A stretch of 64,000 nucleotides of DNA, taken from the NCBI RefSeq assembly GCF_029852145.1, contig NC_079974.1, forward strand, positions 1,488,001 through 1,552,000, read 5' to 3'. Shown in pieces: positions 1-11,706 of this stretch (positions are counted from its first letter, which is position 1; the number at the start of each line of letters is the position of its first letter). Below the pieces are notes generated by a model that saw nothing but the letters and a program-made list of their open reading frames with translations, made no database searches and had not been told where the DNA came from. The position numbers were made by a program, and so were the translations under genes. The DNA comes from Microplitis mediator. Its lineage: Eukaryota > Arthropoda > Insecta > Hymenoptera > Braconidae.

Positions 1-1384
1 TTATAATATTTTGTACTATACTTTAAGTTATATGATAGGATATATGATTTAATTATATGACTGACATATAATATTTATACATGTAAATATATAATTATAT
101 AAATATATGTTCACATATATTTGTATAAATGTATGTAAATATATATTTATATAGATATATGTTCGTATATATTTGCACAAATATAAAACTAGAGATTTCA
201 AGCTATAAAATGCTTTTTTAACTTCCCGCTAAGAAAATTGTAAATTTTCAAAAATTCGGGAAGTTATTGGTTTCGGTCCGATTTGCAGAAACCGAATTTC
301 TATCAGATTTTGACGTTTTGAGGTTCTAGGAAGCTATCCTGACTAATTTCACGATGATGTCCGAGTGTATGTATGTGTGTACGTACGTACATACGTACGT
401 ATGTATGTATGTAAATATTCATAACTCTTGAACGGATGAACCGATTTTGATCTTTGAGGTTTCATTCGACGCGGCTTGTTAATATCTTGAAGACGTGAAA
501 TTTTGAACTTAATCGGTAGGGTGCGTTCAGAGTTATTTCAAAAATAAAATTTTTTCGAAAATGTTTTATTTGGATAACTTTTAATTTGCTCGATGGATTG
601 ATTCCAAAATCTAATCAGCTCTAAAACTCTATAAGCCGCGTCGAATGCCACCTCAACCATCAAAATCGGTTAATTCGTTCGCGAGATATCGTGGGAGAAG
701 GAAATGCTAAAAAATGGTTTTTTACAAAACAATGGTAGACAAAAGTATTTGCGAGCTCGAAGAGCTTGAAAATGTATTCACAATAATGTTTTCGAGCTCG
801 ATGAGCTCGAAAACAGCGGGAAGTTTTGGGGCTGGTCGCAGGGTCAACTTACAGACCGATTTTTTTAAATCTCAATACGATTAATTTTCATGAAGTTACA
901 GTCTTGCAAAAATCACTAAAAAATTTCTAAAATTTTTTTGTTCCTTCAATTTTTGGTATGAGTGTATTTTTTAAATTCTTTATGTATAATAATATCGAAA
1001 TTATTATAATATTTAAATTATAAGTTTATATATAAAACGAGAATATAATTTGAGATGTAATATCATATGTATACAATTACATATATTATAAATTATATGG
1101 ATTATAATAATATTGAAATTATAAATTAATTTATAAGATGAAACAAATATTTTACGTTATAAATTAATATATAAAGCAGATATATAATTTTTGATACAAT
1201 ATCACATGTATATAATCACATATATTATAACTAATATGGATTATTATAATATTAAACGTATAAATTATTATATATGATAAATCATATATTAATCAATATT
1301 AATAATTTTGCCGCCATATATGTTCAATTATTTACCATATATTTTTTTATATATTATCGACAGTATATACTTTTTTCATACGGG
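1..1384 (+). mobile_element. Diverged CCCGTATG-ended AT-rich element, left end outside window
   Basis: Almost pure A/T sequence that ends at 1381-1384 with CATACGGG. The last 100 bases carry TTTTGCCGCCATATATG and match the layout of the right end of family B (TTTTTGCCGC, then an ACCATATATTTTTTTATATA stretch, then the CCCG end). I therefore read it as a relative of families B and C. It is split by a family A insertion at 216-871. The left end is not in the window, so length and target duplication cannot be judged. Confidence 0.6.
216..871 (+). mobile_element. Family A element (AACTTCCCGC end), nested
   Basis: Starts TTTTTTAACTTCCCGCTAAG and ends near a GCGGGAAGTTTTGGGGCTGG block followed by CAGACCGATTTTT. 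A TACGTACG/GTAT microsatellite lies at about 367-412. The GAGCTCGAAGAGCTTGAAAA and GAGCTCGATGAGCTCGAAAA segments near 760-815 are characteristic of this family. No coding capacity is seen. It interrupts AT-rich element 1-1384. Confidence 0.75.
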
Positions 1385-1754
1385 ACAAGCTTTGATATGC
1401 AAAAGGACTCAAGTTCGAGCATCAGTAATGACGAATAATTTTACGTTCACAAAAAAATTAATAAATATAATTTAATCAGTGCAAATAGTAATCTAAATAT
1501 ATGTGGTCTAGAATAGTAATCTAAGAATATATGATTAAATCCAAATGTTTGTTTTGCATACGCAAAAGATGTACTGCGAAAGAAGAAAGAGAAGAAGGAA
1601 CAAGACTGCATAATACCTTCAACAAGCCAAGAGGAAGAGAAGGGGTACCAATACCACGATCTAATGCTGACGCGGTCCCGTGGCATAGGAGTTTAACGAG
1701 AGAGAACTGTTTTTAGTGCGGAATATATCCCACTCTAGCAACAACATCTTCAAT

Positions 1755-2161
1755 TTTCATCTTCGAGCTTCTTGAACTCGAAAACGTTGTTGTGAACTTA
1801 TTTTCGAGGTCAAAAATACTTTTGTATGCCATTGTTTTCGAAGAAAACCATTTTTTAGCATTTCTCTCTCCCATGATATCTTGCGAACGAATTAACCGTT
1901 TTTGATGGGTGGATTGGAAATCGACGTATTTTATTGAGTTCTAGAGCTGATTTGATTTTGAAGTTGATCGCATAAGTCGTTTCTGAGAAATCAATAAAAA
2001 ACTAAAAAAAAAAAAGTTTTTTTTTCGTAATTCGCTAATATTTTTGAGTCTACTTGATCAAATGATCTGGAATTTTCAAAATAGTTGATGGCTAACAAGC
2101 TCTTTCGATTGCAGCCTTAACCATCCAAATCGATGCATTACTTAAAAAGTTACATAGAGTT

Positions 2162-2210
<49 letters not shown>

Positions 2211-2371
2211 ACTTACGGACACTCGGACATAATTCTGAAAATAGTCAGAATAGCTTCCTAGGACCTCAAAACGTCGACGTCTGATGAAAACCCGAATTTT
2301 GAAAATCGGGGTGAAAACAATAACTTCCTAATTTTTTGAAAATCATCGATTTTCTTTGCGGAAAGTTAAAA
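1755..2371 (-). mobile_element. Family A element, reverse orientation, truncated left
   Basis: The reverse complement of a family A copy. The terminal TTCTTTGCGGAAAGTTAAAA is at 2349-2369, with the FCG-rich GAGCTTCTTGAACTCGAAAA block near 1765. A (AC)n tract at 2162-2205 occupies the position where other copies have GTAT repeats. The left boundary is not clear. Sequence 1385-1754 before it holds only a weak 61-codon open frame (1531-1716) that I do not trust. Confidence 0.65.
2162..2205. repeat. (AC)n microsatellite
   Basis: About 22 AC units inside family A copy 1755-2371. Confidence 0.95.
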
Positions 2372-2487
2372 AACTATGGCACTATAACATTTCAAACAAG
2401 AATAATCTTCTGTATACTAAGCTATAGAATTTAGTATATTAAACATCATATAAAATACATTAGATACATAATTTATGTCAATAAGTG

Positions 2488-3033
2488 CACTGTAAAAAAA
2501 GCGGTGTTAAAAATGGACTCATTTTAACTCCGACCGGTGTTAAAATAAAATTACACCGGTGTTAAAAATACCGGTGTTAAATCAGGGTAACCGAGGTTAA
2601 ATCGGTGTAAAAGCGGGGTAACCGGTGTAAAAGCGGAGTAATACCGGTGTAAAAGCAGGGTAAACTGCGTCCGCTTGGAGTATTAACTTTAAAGATTATA
2701 GAACACAAAAAATGTCAGTTCTTTATGAAAATTAATAAAGAATGTTATTTATTAACAAGTTAGTGATCGAGTAAGTACAAATATTCACAAAGTAAAATAT
2801 TTTAACACCGGTAAAGAATATCTACACCGGCGGCGGCGTTATTTTAACACCGGTCTAGAATATTTACACCGGCAGCGGTGTTATTTTAACACCGGAGAAT
2901 TTTTTTTAACACCGGTACAGAATATTTACACCGGCGGCGGCGTTATTTTCACACCGCTTTCGGTGTTGAAATTTAACACCGCCAATTTTAACACCTACAC
3001 CGCTTGGATTTACCCCGGTGATTTTTTACAGTG
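2488..3033 (+). mobile_element. CACNG-type element with ACACCGG array, copy 1
   Basis: Begins CACTGTAAAAAAAGCGGTG and ends GGTGATTTTTTACAGTG. Both flanks are TG. The interior is dominated by variants of GTGTTAAAATAACACCGG and TTTACACCGG. The unit is built of alternating GGTGT and ACACC half-sites that can pair, around a unique middle (about 2650-2800). No open frame of note. The next element (3081-3619) is a copy in the opposite direction. Confidence 0.85.
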
Positions 3034-3080
3034 TGTTACTAGCTTAGTATTAATTGACATACTTAGAATCAGCACTAATA

Positions 3081-3619
3081 CACTGTAAAAAATCACCGGG
3101 GTAAGTCCAAGCGGTGTAGGTGTTAAAATTATCGGTGTTAAATTTACCCCCGAAAGCGGTGTGAAAATAACGCCGCCACTGGTGTAAATATTCTGTACCG
3201 GTGTTAAAATAACGCCGCCACCGGTGTAAATATTTTAGACCGGTGTTAAAATAACGCCGCCGCCGGTGTAGATATGCTTTACCGGTGTTAAAATATTTTA
3301 CTTTATGAATATTTTTACTTACTCGATCACTCTACTTGTTAATAAATGATATTTTTTATTAATCTTCGTAAGGAACTAACATTTTTTGTGTTTTATAATC
3401 TTTAAAGTTAATACTCCAAGCGGACGCAATTTACCCCGCTTTTACACCGGCATTAATCCACTTTTACACCTGTTACCCCGCTTTTACACCGGTTTTACTC
3501 CGCTTTTACACCGGTATTTTTAACACTGGTGTATTACTCCTCCTACACCGGTGTAATTTCATTTTAACACCGGGCGGAGTTAAAACGAGTCCATTTTTAA
3601 CACCGCTCTTTTTACAGTG
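3081..3619 (-). mobile_element. CACNG-type element with ACACCGG array, copy 2 (inverted)
   Basis: Begins CACTGTAAAAAATCACCGGG and ends CCGCTCTTTTTACAGTG, with TA on both sides. It is the reverse of copy 2488-3033, separated from it by 47 bases. Together the pair forms a palindrome-like block of about 1.1 kb. Confidence 0.85.
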
Positions 3620-4199
3620 TACGAAATTTGTAGTAAGTACTGTTACTTTAGTATTACTTGTTTCTGAGTAAAATGATTTGTTTCATTTTTTTTTCAAAGA
3701 CAACTGCTGTTAACGTCATGCATAATCAGACAATACGCCTGTTGAGGTTGAATAGAAACAAACGACACGAGTCATTTGAATAGCGCGAATACTAAATAGA
3801 AATTATAATAACTTTTTAAATTAAAAGACATGTGCCATTGAAGATATTTATACAATAAAATATACTAAAAACATACCCAAGGTACAAAAAATCTGACTGT
3901 ATAAGTTTCATGCAAATATATTTAGTAGATTTCGCGGTTAATAAGAACATAAAGAATCGTCTCCTGATTTATTAATACAGATGATTTATGATTCTCAACG
4001 TCTATTCTATAATAGTGACTAACTTTCGGTCTAGAGTTATTTTGTATCTAAATTTATTATCTTTAGAACGTTGCATGTGGTAGCTTCGAAACTTATCTCC
4101 TTTAAATAACGATAGCATCAGCTGTTAAAAAGCATTCCTTATAAATGAACTTGAAGCCAATGAAGATTCGTAAATGCTTCAAGTAGATTTTTATGCTAC
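3620..4199. other. Unannotated AT-rich spacer
   Basis: No open frame longer than 60 codons, no repeat shared with the rest of the window and no recognisable motif was seen here. Confidence 0.5.
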
Positions 4200-5251
4200 A
4201 AATTATTTTTATGCTGTTAAAATCGACGTAATCTGTGTGTTAGAAACGGTTCACACAAAATTTGTGTTATTTTTTAACACAGACTATTTGTGTTCACTTC
4301 AAATACAAAGTTTGTGTTAGAATTTAAACACGAAATTCGGGTGATATCAGAAGTAAATTCAACACTTTTTAAATGTCAGTGGCGACACAAAATAATGTTC
4401 ACTTCAACATTTTATTTTTTTATCACGGAAATTCATTACATGTAATTTATATATTATTTTGAGGCTATCAAAAGTGACAACAACGATTATTTATTATTCA
4501 GCTATTTTTTGATAGCAGACAGTGTTTTTATTAGAGTGAACATTAAAAAAAATCACGTAATATTTCATACCAGTTGAAAATAGTAAATCGATTAATTTCT
4601 TTTACGAAAACAGAAACACATTTTTACATTACATAAAATCACTCAAAATTATAACTTCATTTTGAACTTCCCGCTAAGAAAATTGTAAATTTTCAAAAAT
4701 TCGGGAAGTTATTGGTTTCGGTCCGATTTACGAAAATCGAATTTTCATCAGATGTCGACGTTTTGAGGTCCTAGGAAACTATTCTGACTAATTTCAAGAT
4801 GATGTCCGAGTGTATGCATGTATGTATGTACGTATGTACGTATGTAAATACCTGTATCTTTTGAACGAATGAACCGATTTTGAACTTTAAGGTGTCATTC
4901 GACGCGGCTTGTTAATATCTTGAAGCTGAAAGAAAATTGAGCTTGATCGGTAGGGCTAGGGCTCGTTTAGAGATATTCCAAAAATAAAATTTTTTCAAAA
5001 ATGTTTTTTTTGGATAACTTTTAATCTGCTCGATGGATTGATTCGAAAATGGACTGGGCTCTAGAGCTTTATTTAAAATAAGATTAATCTGACACCGTCC
5101 TTGTCGGATCCTTTTAAGAAATTCTAGTCGGGTTACCCAGATTTAGTGTTGGAATTCATCACAAACAGTCTGGGGTAAAAACAACATAAATATTGTGTGG
5201 ACTGCTTCTAACACAGATTATGTTGATTTGAACACAATATTTTTTACTGTG
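4200..5251 (-). mobile_element. CACNG-type element with TTGTGTT motifs, broken left end, split by family A
   Basis: The right end reads TATTTTTTACTGTG followed by TA, the inverse of CACAGTAAAAAATATTGTG. Near it, ACTGCTTCTAACACAG matches the inverse of CTGTGTGTTAGAAACGG at about 4233-4250 on the left. The left tip itself is not recognisable. The interior holds AACACAAA/TTTGTGTT repeats. A family A fragment (4661-5075) lies inside. Confidence 0.5.
4661..5075 (+). mobile_element. Family A fragment, truncated right
   Basis: Starts TTTGAACTTCCCGCTAAGAA and runs through the TCGACGTTTTGAGGTCCTAG block, the GTATGTACGTATG microsatellite (about 4813-4850) and the GGATAACTTTTAATCTGCTC block. It then stops, losing the GAGCTCGAA and GCGGGAAG right-hand part seen in full copies. 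Confidence 0.7.
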
Positions 5252-5355
5252 TACATATTTACACTCACAGCAACATCAAGAACCATTCTTGTCTTATGTT
5301 ACTTTTTCAATATTTTTGACAATGAGTTACACAGTTTGTAAAACATTATGATGTA

Positions 5356-5578
5356 CACAGAAAAAAAGGATTTCTTGGCGCAAAAAATTTTTACTTGACC
5401 CAAGAAATTTTTTGTATTATAAAGTAAAAACAAAACTTTTCTTGGGGTAAGAAAAAATTTTCTCGGAACAAGAAAAAAATTTTTTAGGCGAGAAAAAAAT
5501 TCTTGAGCCAAGAAAAATTTTTGTCTTCAATTCATCATACAAAATATTTCTTGCGCCAAGAAATTCTTTTTTTCTGTG
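5356..5578. mobile_element. Short CACNG-type element with CAAGAAATTTTTTCTTG palindromes
   Basis: 223 bp. Begins CACAGAAAAAAAGGATTTCT and ends AGAAATTCTTTTTTTCTGTG, with TA on both sides (5354-5355 and 5579-5580). The interior is built from runs of CAAGAAA and TTTCTTG that can fold on themselves. No coding capacity. Confidence 0.8.
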
Positions 5579-5580
5579 TA

Positions 5581-6316
5581 TCTAATTTTTCTATCAATCC
5601 AAAACCAACAAGTAACAAGTTGCTGTACAGTTGTATCCGGAAATTTTTCTGAATTTAAACCCATTAAGCATTTTGTAAAATACAAAGCAAAATTAGAAAA
5701 CAAAATATGAATGTACACTATGGCTAAATCAATGGAATAAAGTAAATATTTAACAACTTTAGTTTATATTTCGTTTTTCTTGTTCTTTTATCGCAATACA
5801 CGATCTTTGGAATGATGGTGATGGTTACAAACTTTGAATGAGGAAAGGGGCAAAGGGTGGTACAACGTCGCACTGACGTTAATTAATGCGCTCCGTAGTG
5901 TTCCTGGCACCACCGGTCTAGCCGTTTTACCTCCACCTCTTACCCTAGCTGGCTCAGTTGCTTCCTCAGTAGCTGTCAGAATAGTAGTACAGAATAAAGC
6001 GGAACAGTATGCATGTTAGATCTTTAGTACTGTATAAAACCAAGAACACTATCATATTATTTATCCATGTGTCTACTTTCTGAAATATCAGTGCCACAAG
6101 CTATTATTTTACATAATAAGCTGTAGTTTATACCGTTTTGCATATTTTTCAAGTTTTCGATCAATATTGTTCTCGAACAAATGAATCGATTTTATTAGTT
6201 CTAACGACAACCTAAAAAACTGGTTAAAAAAGGCTCAATAAATTTAGAAGTTAATCGGACCGATAGGTTGTCAATTATTTAAATGAAACGTGAGCAACAG
6301 TTAGTTTCCGAATTTT
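5581..6316. other. Spacer with a GC-richer 61-codon open frame
   Basis: The stretch 5834-6019 (+) is open for 61 codons and clearly richer in G+C than its surroundings. The frame starts MNEERGKGWYNV and contains LPPPLTLAG. I recognise no domain and no convincing splice sites. It may be a host exon fragment or chance. The rest of the interval shows nothing. Confidence 0.25.
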
Positions 6317-7217
6317 CCCGCATGAAAAAACTTTATATGTGAAAACATATATGATAGAATATATGAATATTATAATGTGATATATTGTACAATATAGAAA
6401 ATAATATTTATATTTTTGCCGTATTAATATACGATAATATGTTGAAAAAAAATATATTGCTAGAATATATTATCAATATATTTATCAATATATGACTTAT
6501 TTATGTATGTTTTACATATATATTTTAATATATCTTTTTTATATTGATATATTATATTGAAAGTAGTATATTAATTAATATATAGTATTTTTTATATTTT
6601 TTATATGTTTTCCAATATATTGCAAAATATATGGTTTCCAATATATTGTAACATATATGGCACTTTTTTTACTTTTCTTAGGTTATTGCCAGTAAATATA
6701 AGGCCAATGAAAAGAAGGAGAAAAAATAATAAATTTGACTTTTTTTTGTGGAATTGTGTAGAAATTGAAAAAGTATATTGAAAAAATAAAATTTTCAATA
6801 TATTCCGAAAAATATAAGTTTTAATATACTGGAAAAATATAATTCCAATATACCGCGAACCATATATTTAATCATATAAATTCTTTCATACATAATCAAT
6901 TATATAGAGACCATATACCACTAATTATATGAGTCAAAATATATGGATATATATATCAAGTTTATTATATTATACTTATAAATTATATATATACTATCCA
7001 TATATGATAAGAATATATTGAGCATTATATGAGATAATATATATAGAAAAATACAAAACATTATATACAAGTAAATATATTATGACAAATATATAATCCA
7101 ATATATGTAAAAAACAAATATTTTTTAATATAGATATTTTTGCCGCTATATATTTATCACATATTCACCATATATTTTTTTATATACTTTTAACAATATA
7201 TAGCTTTTCCATGCGGG
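6317..7217 (+). mobile_element. CCCGCATG family B, full copy 1
   Basis: 901 bp. Begins CCCGCATGAAAAAACTTTAT and ends TAGCTTTTCCATGCGGG, with TT on both sides. TTTTTGCCG occurs about 100 bp from the left end (about 6414) and about 75 bp from the right end (about 7139). A conserved less AT-rich island lies at about 6658-6770 (GGCACTTTTTTTACTTTTC, then GGTTATTGCCAGTAAATA). No transposase is encoded. Open frames through the island recur only because the repeat recurs. Confidence 0.9.
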
Positions 7218-7580
7218 TTATTGACTTAAAATTTTTTTTCAAGCGGAAATATTTTTTTTGTTCTATAAATTGTTAGTTTTTCAGGTAGGACAGGACAATC
7301 GACTATATTTTTAAGAATACAATTTTACAAAGATAAAAATATAGCTTATAACCATCAGCACTGGATTCTGATCATTTTGAATAGTCAACTAGCTTTTTAT
7401 GTAATTAGATTCCAAAAAAATGACTAAAACTCTTTGGGCAGATGCATATACTTCTCCCTTTTCACTACGTGCAGTCGTGGGTAAAAATAGAATTATTTTC
7501 ATAGAGACGTCTTTTAGGATGTTTGTCTGTTGGTCGCCGCGATTCAAGCCATCACAAGCAATTAACCAACTCAATTCTTA
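7218..7580. other. Spacer with overlapping short open frames
   Basis: Opposite-strand frames of about 60 codons overlap at 7389-7602. Neither resembles a known protein. No repeat or regulatory site was recognised. Confidence 0.4.
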
Positions 7581-8172
7581 CACGGAAAGAAATTTTCGTT
7601 AAAAATTACCGTTAAATTCACTGTAATCGTGGGACATAATGTGGCGCTTTTATTTATTACCATTTTCAAATTAAAAATTACGGAAAAATATATTTATTTT
7701 GCGGTTAGACTTCATAAAATTTACCGAAAACCGATGTACTTGAAGTTTCGAACGTTCAACTGAACGAATTATATAAATTGTAAAAAAAATGATCTGATCA
7801 CAACTCAGGTCGGAATAACCTTCAGACTGACATAAAGGTACTCATCGGTAATCATGGAACAATGTAAAAAATATTTAACCCCTGTTTTAGGTTGTCAGAC
7901 CAATAAAAACTCACCCTCCTATACCATGTAATTTAGGAAAGTTATTTTGACTAAAACATTTAAGCCTAGAATAAAATACGTTAAAAAATAGTCGAATTCC
8001 TTGAAAATGATATGTAAGTGATTTTAAAACCGAATAAAATTTACAGTAGACTACGGTAAAATTTGTTGAAAAAAAGTTAAAAATTATCTCACTTTTCGAC
8101 AAATGATTAGGCCATTCGTCCCACGATTACAGTGAATTTAAAGGTAATTTTTTAAGAAAATTTCTTTTCATG
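7581..8172. mobile_element. CACNG-type element with GTAATTTTT/AAAAATTAC ends
   Basis: 592 bp. Begins CACGGAAAGAAATTTTCGTT and ends AAAATTTCTTTTCATG, with TA on both sides. A matching inverted segment, CACTGTAATCGTGGGAC at about 7619 and GTCCCACGATTACAGTG at about 8118, extends the terminal inverted repeat to roughly 60 bp. The interior is unique and non-coding. Confidence 0.8.
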
Positions 8173-8251
8173 TATTGTATAAGTTTTTATTCACTCTCGA
8201 AATGAACTTTATTGAAAATCAACGACAAATCTTCCCATTTGAAAGATATCA

Positions 8252-9640
8252 GTGAAAATCAATGGATTTTCTGAGATTTTCCTTAAAATTTATCCGCCAT
8301 GTGCCTTTCTGTCTTCTTCTTCACGTGCACAGTCGTTCATATCTCACTCTGTCCTACGTATACTATCTATCCATATGTTTTTTTTTCTTTGTCCTCTTCA
8401 CTTTTATATATATACACTAATAGTACCCCTACGAATACAAAACTTTAACCAGTTGTCGATAGTAAGTTTTTATTTTATTTAAAGGTTACCGTTTTATAAT
8501 AATAATTTTGCTTTTATTTTTTTTTAACTTCCCGCTGAGAAAATTGAAAATTTTTAAAAATTCGGGAAGTTATTGGTTAAGGTCCGATTTGCAAAAAACC
8601 GAATTTCTATCAGATTTTGACGTTTTGAGGTTCTAGGAAGCTATCCTGACTAATTTCACGATGATGTCCGAGTGTATGTATGTGTGTACGTACGTACGTA
8701 TGTATGTATGTAAATATTCATAACTCTTGAACGGATGAACCGATTTTGATCTTTAAGGTGTCATTCGACGCGGCTTGTTAATATCTTAAAGCCGTAAAAA
8801 TTTGAACTTAATCGGTAGGGTGCGTTCAGAGATATTTCAAAAATAAAATTTTTTCAAAAATGTTTTATTTGGATAACTTTTAATTTGCTCGATGGATTGA
8901 TTCCAAAATCTAATCAGCTCTAAAACTCTATAAGCCGCGTCGAATGCCACCTCAACCATCAAAATCGGTTTATTCGTTCAAGAGAAACCGTTGACGAAAG
9001 AATTCAAAAAAAATTTTTTTTTAGTTTTTTTGAAATTTCTTAAAAACGGCTGGATAAATCAATTTTAAAATTTGATCAGCTTTAGAACTTGATAAAACAC
9101 ATCGATTGCTGCCTTAATTATCTTAATCGGACCATTCGTTTACGAGATATCGTTGATTAAAAAAATAGTGAAAAACGTTTTTTTTCGGATATCTACAAAA
9201 AAATTAAATCATTCGATTTCAAAATCTAATCAGCTCCAGAACTTCATAAAACGCGTCGATTGCCGCCTCAACCATCAAAACCGGTTAATTCGTTCGCGAT
9301 ATATCGTGGGAGACAGAAATGGTAAAAAATGGTTTTTTAGAAAACAATGCATACCAAAGTATTTTCGAGCTCGAAGAGCTCGAAAATGTATTCACAATAA
9401 TGTTTTCGAGCTCAACGAGCTCGAAAACAGCGGGAAGTTTCGGGGCTGGCCCGCAGGGTTAACCGATAGACCGATTTTTATTTTTTGAGTGCTGAGATCT
9501 AGATAAACTATTAATTAAAAACTTACGAAAATATCGATGATAATGTATTATACAAATAAAAAAAAAACAATGAAATTAGGAAAAAATATCCATATTTTTG
9601 TTTCAACATGATAAGCATTTGGGGTGTGTACTTTTTAGAT
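8252..9640 (+). repeat. Family G repeat, split by family A insertion
   Basis: Segments 8270-8514 and 9486-9640 match, in order, 45226-45675. Shared landmarks are CTCTGTCCTACGTATACTATC, a short TA run, CAGTTGTCGATA, ATTTTATTTAAAGGTT, GCTGAGATCT and GAGCATTTGAGGT-like sequence. The class is unknown and no open frame is shared. The second copy is uninterrupted, so it serves as the empty site for the family A insertion. Confidence 0.65.
8515..9485 (+). mobile_element. Family A element, longest copy
   Basis: Starts TTTTTTTTTAACTTCCCGCT and ends GCGGGAAGTTTCGGGGCTGG, then a CAGGGTTAACCGATAGACCG tail. A TACGTACG/GTAT repeat lies at about 8684-8710, and the GAGCTCGAAGAGCTCGAAAA and GAGCTCAACGAGCTCGAAAA pair at about 9366-9426. 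The 111-codon frame at 9153-9488 is antisense to nothing and is explained by the repeat itself. Inserted in family G. Confidence 0.75.
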
Positions 9641-9771
9641 TTCCAAAGATTTTTTAAATTTCAGAAGCGTCAACTAGCCTGTTAAATTACTAGCTTAAAA
9701 TTATGTTCGACGGCCAAATATTCAGAATGAAACAATGTCGTATACCTTAAAAAAGAAAATTTCGATGCTTA

Positions 9772-10664
9772 CCCGCATGAAAAAACTTTATATGTTGAAA
9801 CATATATGATAGAATATATGAATATTATAATGTGATATATTGTACAATATATAAAATAATATTTATATTTTTGCCGTATTAATATATGATAATATATTGA
9901 AAAAAAATATATTGCTAGAATATATTATCAATATATTTATCAATATATGACTTTTTATGTATGTTTTACATATATATTTTAATATATCTTTTTTATATTG
10001 ACATATTATATTGAAAGTAGTATATTAATTAATATATAATATTTTTTATATATGTTTTCCAATATATTGCGAAATATATGGTTTCCAATATATCGTAAAA
10101 TATATGGCACTTTTTTTACTTTTCTTAGGTTATTGCCAGTAAATATAAGGTCAATAAAAAGAAGGAGAAAAAAGAATAAATTTGACTTTTTTTTGTGGAA
10201 TTGAGTAGAAATTGAAAAAGTGTATTGAAAAAATAAAATTTTCAATATATTGCGAAAAATATAAGTTTTAATATACTGGAAAAATATAATTCCAATGTAC
10301 CGCGAACCATATATTTAATCATATAAATTCTTTCATACATAATCAATTATATAGAGACCATATACCACTAATTATATGAGTCAAAATATATGGATATATA
10401 TATCAAGTTTATTATATTATACTTATAAATTATATATATACTATCCATATATGACAAGAATATATTGAGCATTATATGAGATAGTATATATAGAAAAATA
10501 CAAAACATTATATACAAGTAAATATATTATGATAAATATATAATCCAATATATGTAAAAAACATATATTTTTCAATATAGATATTTTTGCCGCTATATAT
10601 TTATCACATATTCACCATATATTTTTTTATATACTTTTAACAATATATAGCTTTTCCATGCGGG
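9772..10664 (+). mobile_element. CCCGCATG family B, full copy 2
   Basis: 893 bp. Begins CCCGCATGAAAAAACTTTAT and ends AGCTTTTCCATGCGGG, with TA on both sides. Very similar to copy 6317-7217 along its length, including the TTTTTGCCG motifs and the GGTTATTGCCAGTAAATA island. Confidence 0.9.
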
Positions 10665-10923
10665 TAACTTAGTAAACTTTACTAAAGTAGACTCTAAGAT
10701 TTTCAGTGTCTTCAAATGACAAGAAATATAGCGCGTTACTGTTTGTACAACTTAACAGAAAGAATAAATGCACGCATCATCGTCAAGTATTGTCTTACTG
10801 TTCTTGTGAAGAAGAGTGATGATCCTTTGTAAGAAAATATGGTTGAAATTTTCAAGTAATAATAGCAGGTTTCAAATCATAGGGAACTGGCAGTCGAAAC
10901 GTTTTTTTAGAAAGTAATTTGAT
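10665..10923. other. Unannotated spacer
   Basis: No open frame, repeat or RNA gene was recognised. Confidence 0.4.
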
Positions 10924-11284
10924 CCTTAGCGGCCACATCTCAGCTAGGCCACATAGCAGCCACATGGGGTAACTCATTACCCCACGTGGAAAAACCTAGT
11001 TATACAAGATATATGGGTGTTTGAAGACTTTTAACCGATTGTCTCATGTTTGTTGAAAAGTTCTTCAACATTCCTAATGATTTTTATCGTCAGTTTTTAG
11101 ATGGCGTTCTAAAAACTGGTCATATATGTGACCAGTTTTTCGGCTTTCTATGTAATGGAGTCACATTTCACACTTGTCTACTATCGGCAAATGCCGTTAT
11201 TTGTATCAATTTTTATGGTTTTAGACCTATAATTTAACTTTTTCTGAGTCTAGGGTAACTAGTTACCCCGCGTGGCCGCTAAGG
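10924..11284. mobile_element. Small foldback element with CCTTAGCGGCCAC ends
   Basis: The left end CCTTAGCGGCCACATCTCAG and right end GCGTGGCCGCTAAGG are inverted. Just inside them lie GGGGTAACTCATTACCCC (about 10966) and GGGTAACTAGTTACCCCGCG (about 11252). The element is much richer in G+C at its ends than the surroundings. No target duplication could be assigned. The 63-codon frame 11046-11237 shows no domain. Confidence 0.6.
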
Positions 11285-11369
11285 GTTAATTGAGTACCAG
11301 TTAAAATTTAATAGAGCATAAAATTTAAAATATAGGGATTCCCATACTTTTAGGTACGGTGAGGATTTC

Positions 11370-11628
11370 GGTTACCTGACCGTTGATCCAAAGACGATTG
11401 ATCCTCGACAATTGATCCTTGCGATAATTGATCTACCTTTTAGCCCTTTTACGCCCTTTTTTTCACTAATTTTGTGTGCGTGTAACATAAAAAATATACT
11501 CACATACAAATTTTTCACATTTATATGTGTGTAAGTATATTTTATCGGCGGATCAATCGTCGCAAGGATCAATTGTCGGAGACCAATTGTCGAGGATCAG
11601 TTGTCTTTGGGTCATCGGTCGTGTCACC
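11370..11628. mobile_element. Mutator-like MITE with 9-bp target duplication
   Basis: 259 bp, flanked on both sides by GAGGATTTC (11361-11369 and 11629-11637). The ends GGTTACCTGACCGTTGATCC and GGGTCATCGGTCGTGTCACC are imperfect inverted repeats. The interior repeats GATCAATTGTCG-like units in inverted orientation. A 9-bp duplication is typical of Mutator-like transposons, but there is no transposase and the superfamily call rests on that length alone. Confidence 0.7.
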
Positions 11629-11706
11629 GAGGATTTCTATGATAAACCACGTATAAATGTATACAGGATTCTAAACTAGGTTTCCATTAGTATTTTTGCA
11701 TACTGT

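Noticed and set aside
6601..6798. MKILFFQYTFSISTQ-type frames in several family B copies
   Set aside because: Conserved only as part of the repeat, with differing ends and stops. Composition follows the AT-rich DNA.
9153..9488. A 111-codon plus-strand frame
   Set aside because: Entirely inside a family A repeat. Other copies have stops and frameshifts at the same place, and there is no domain.
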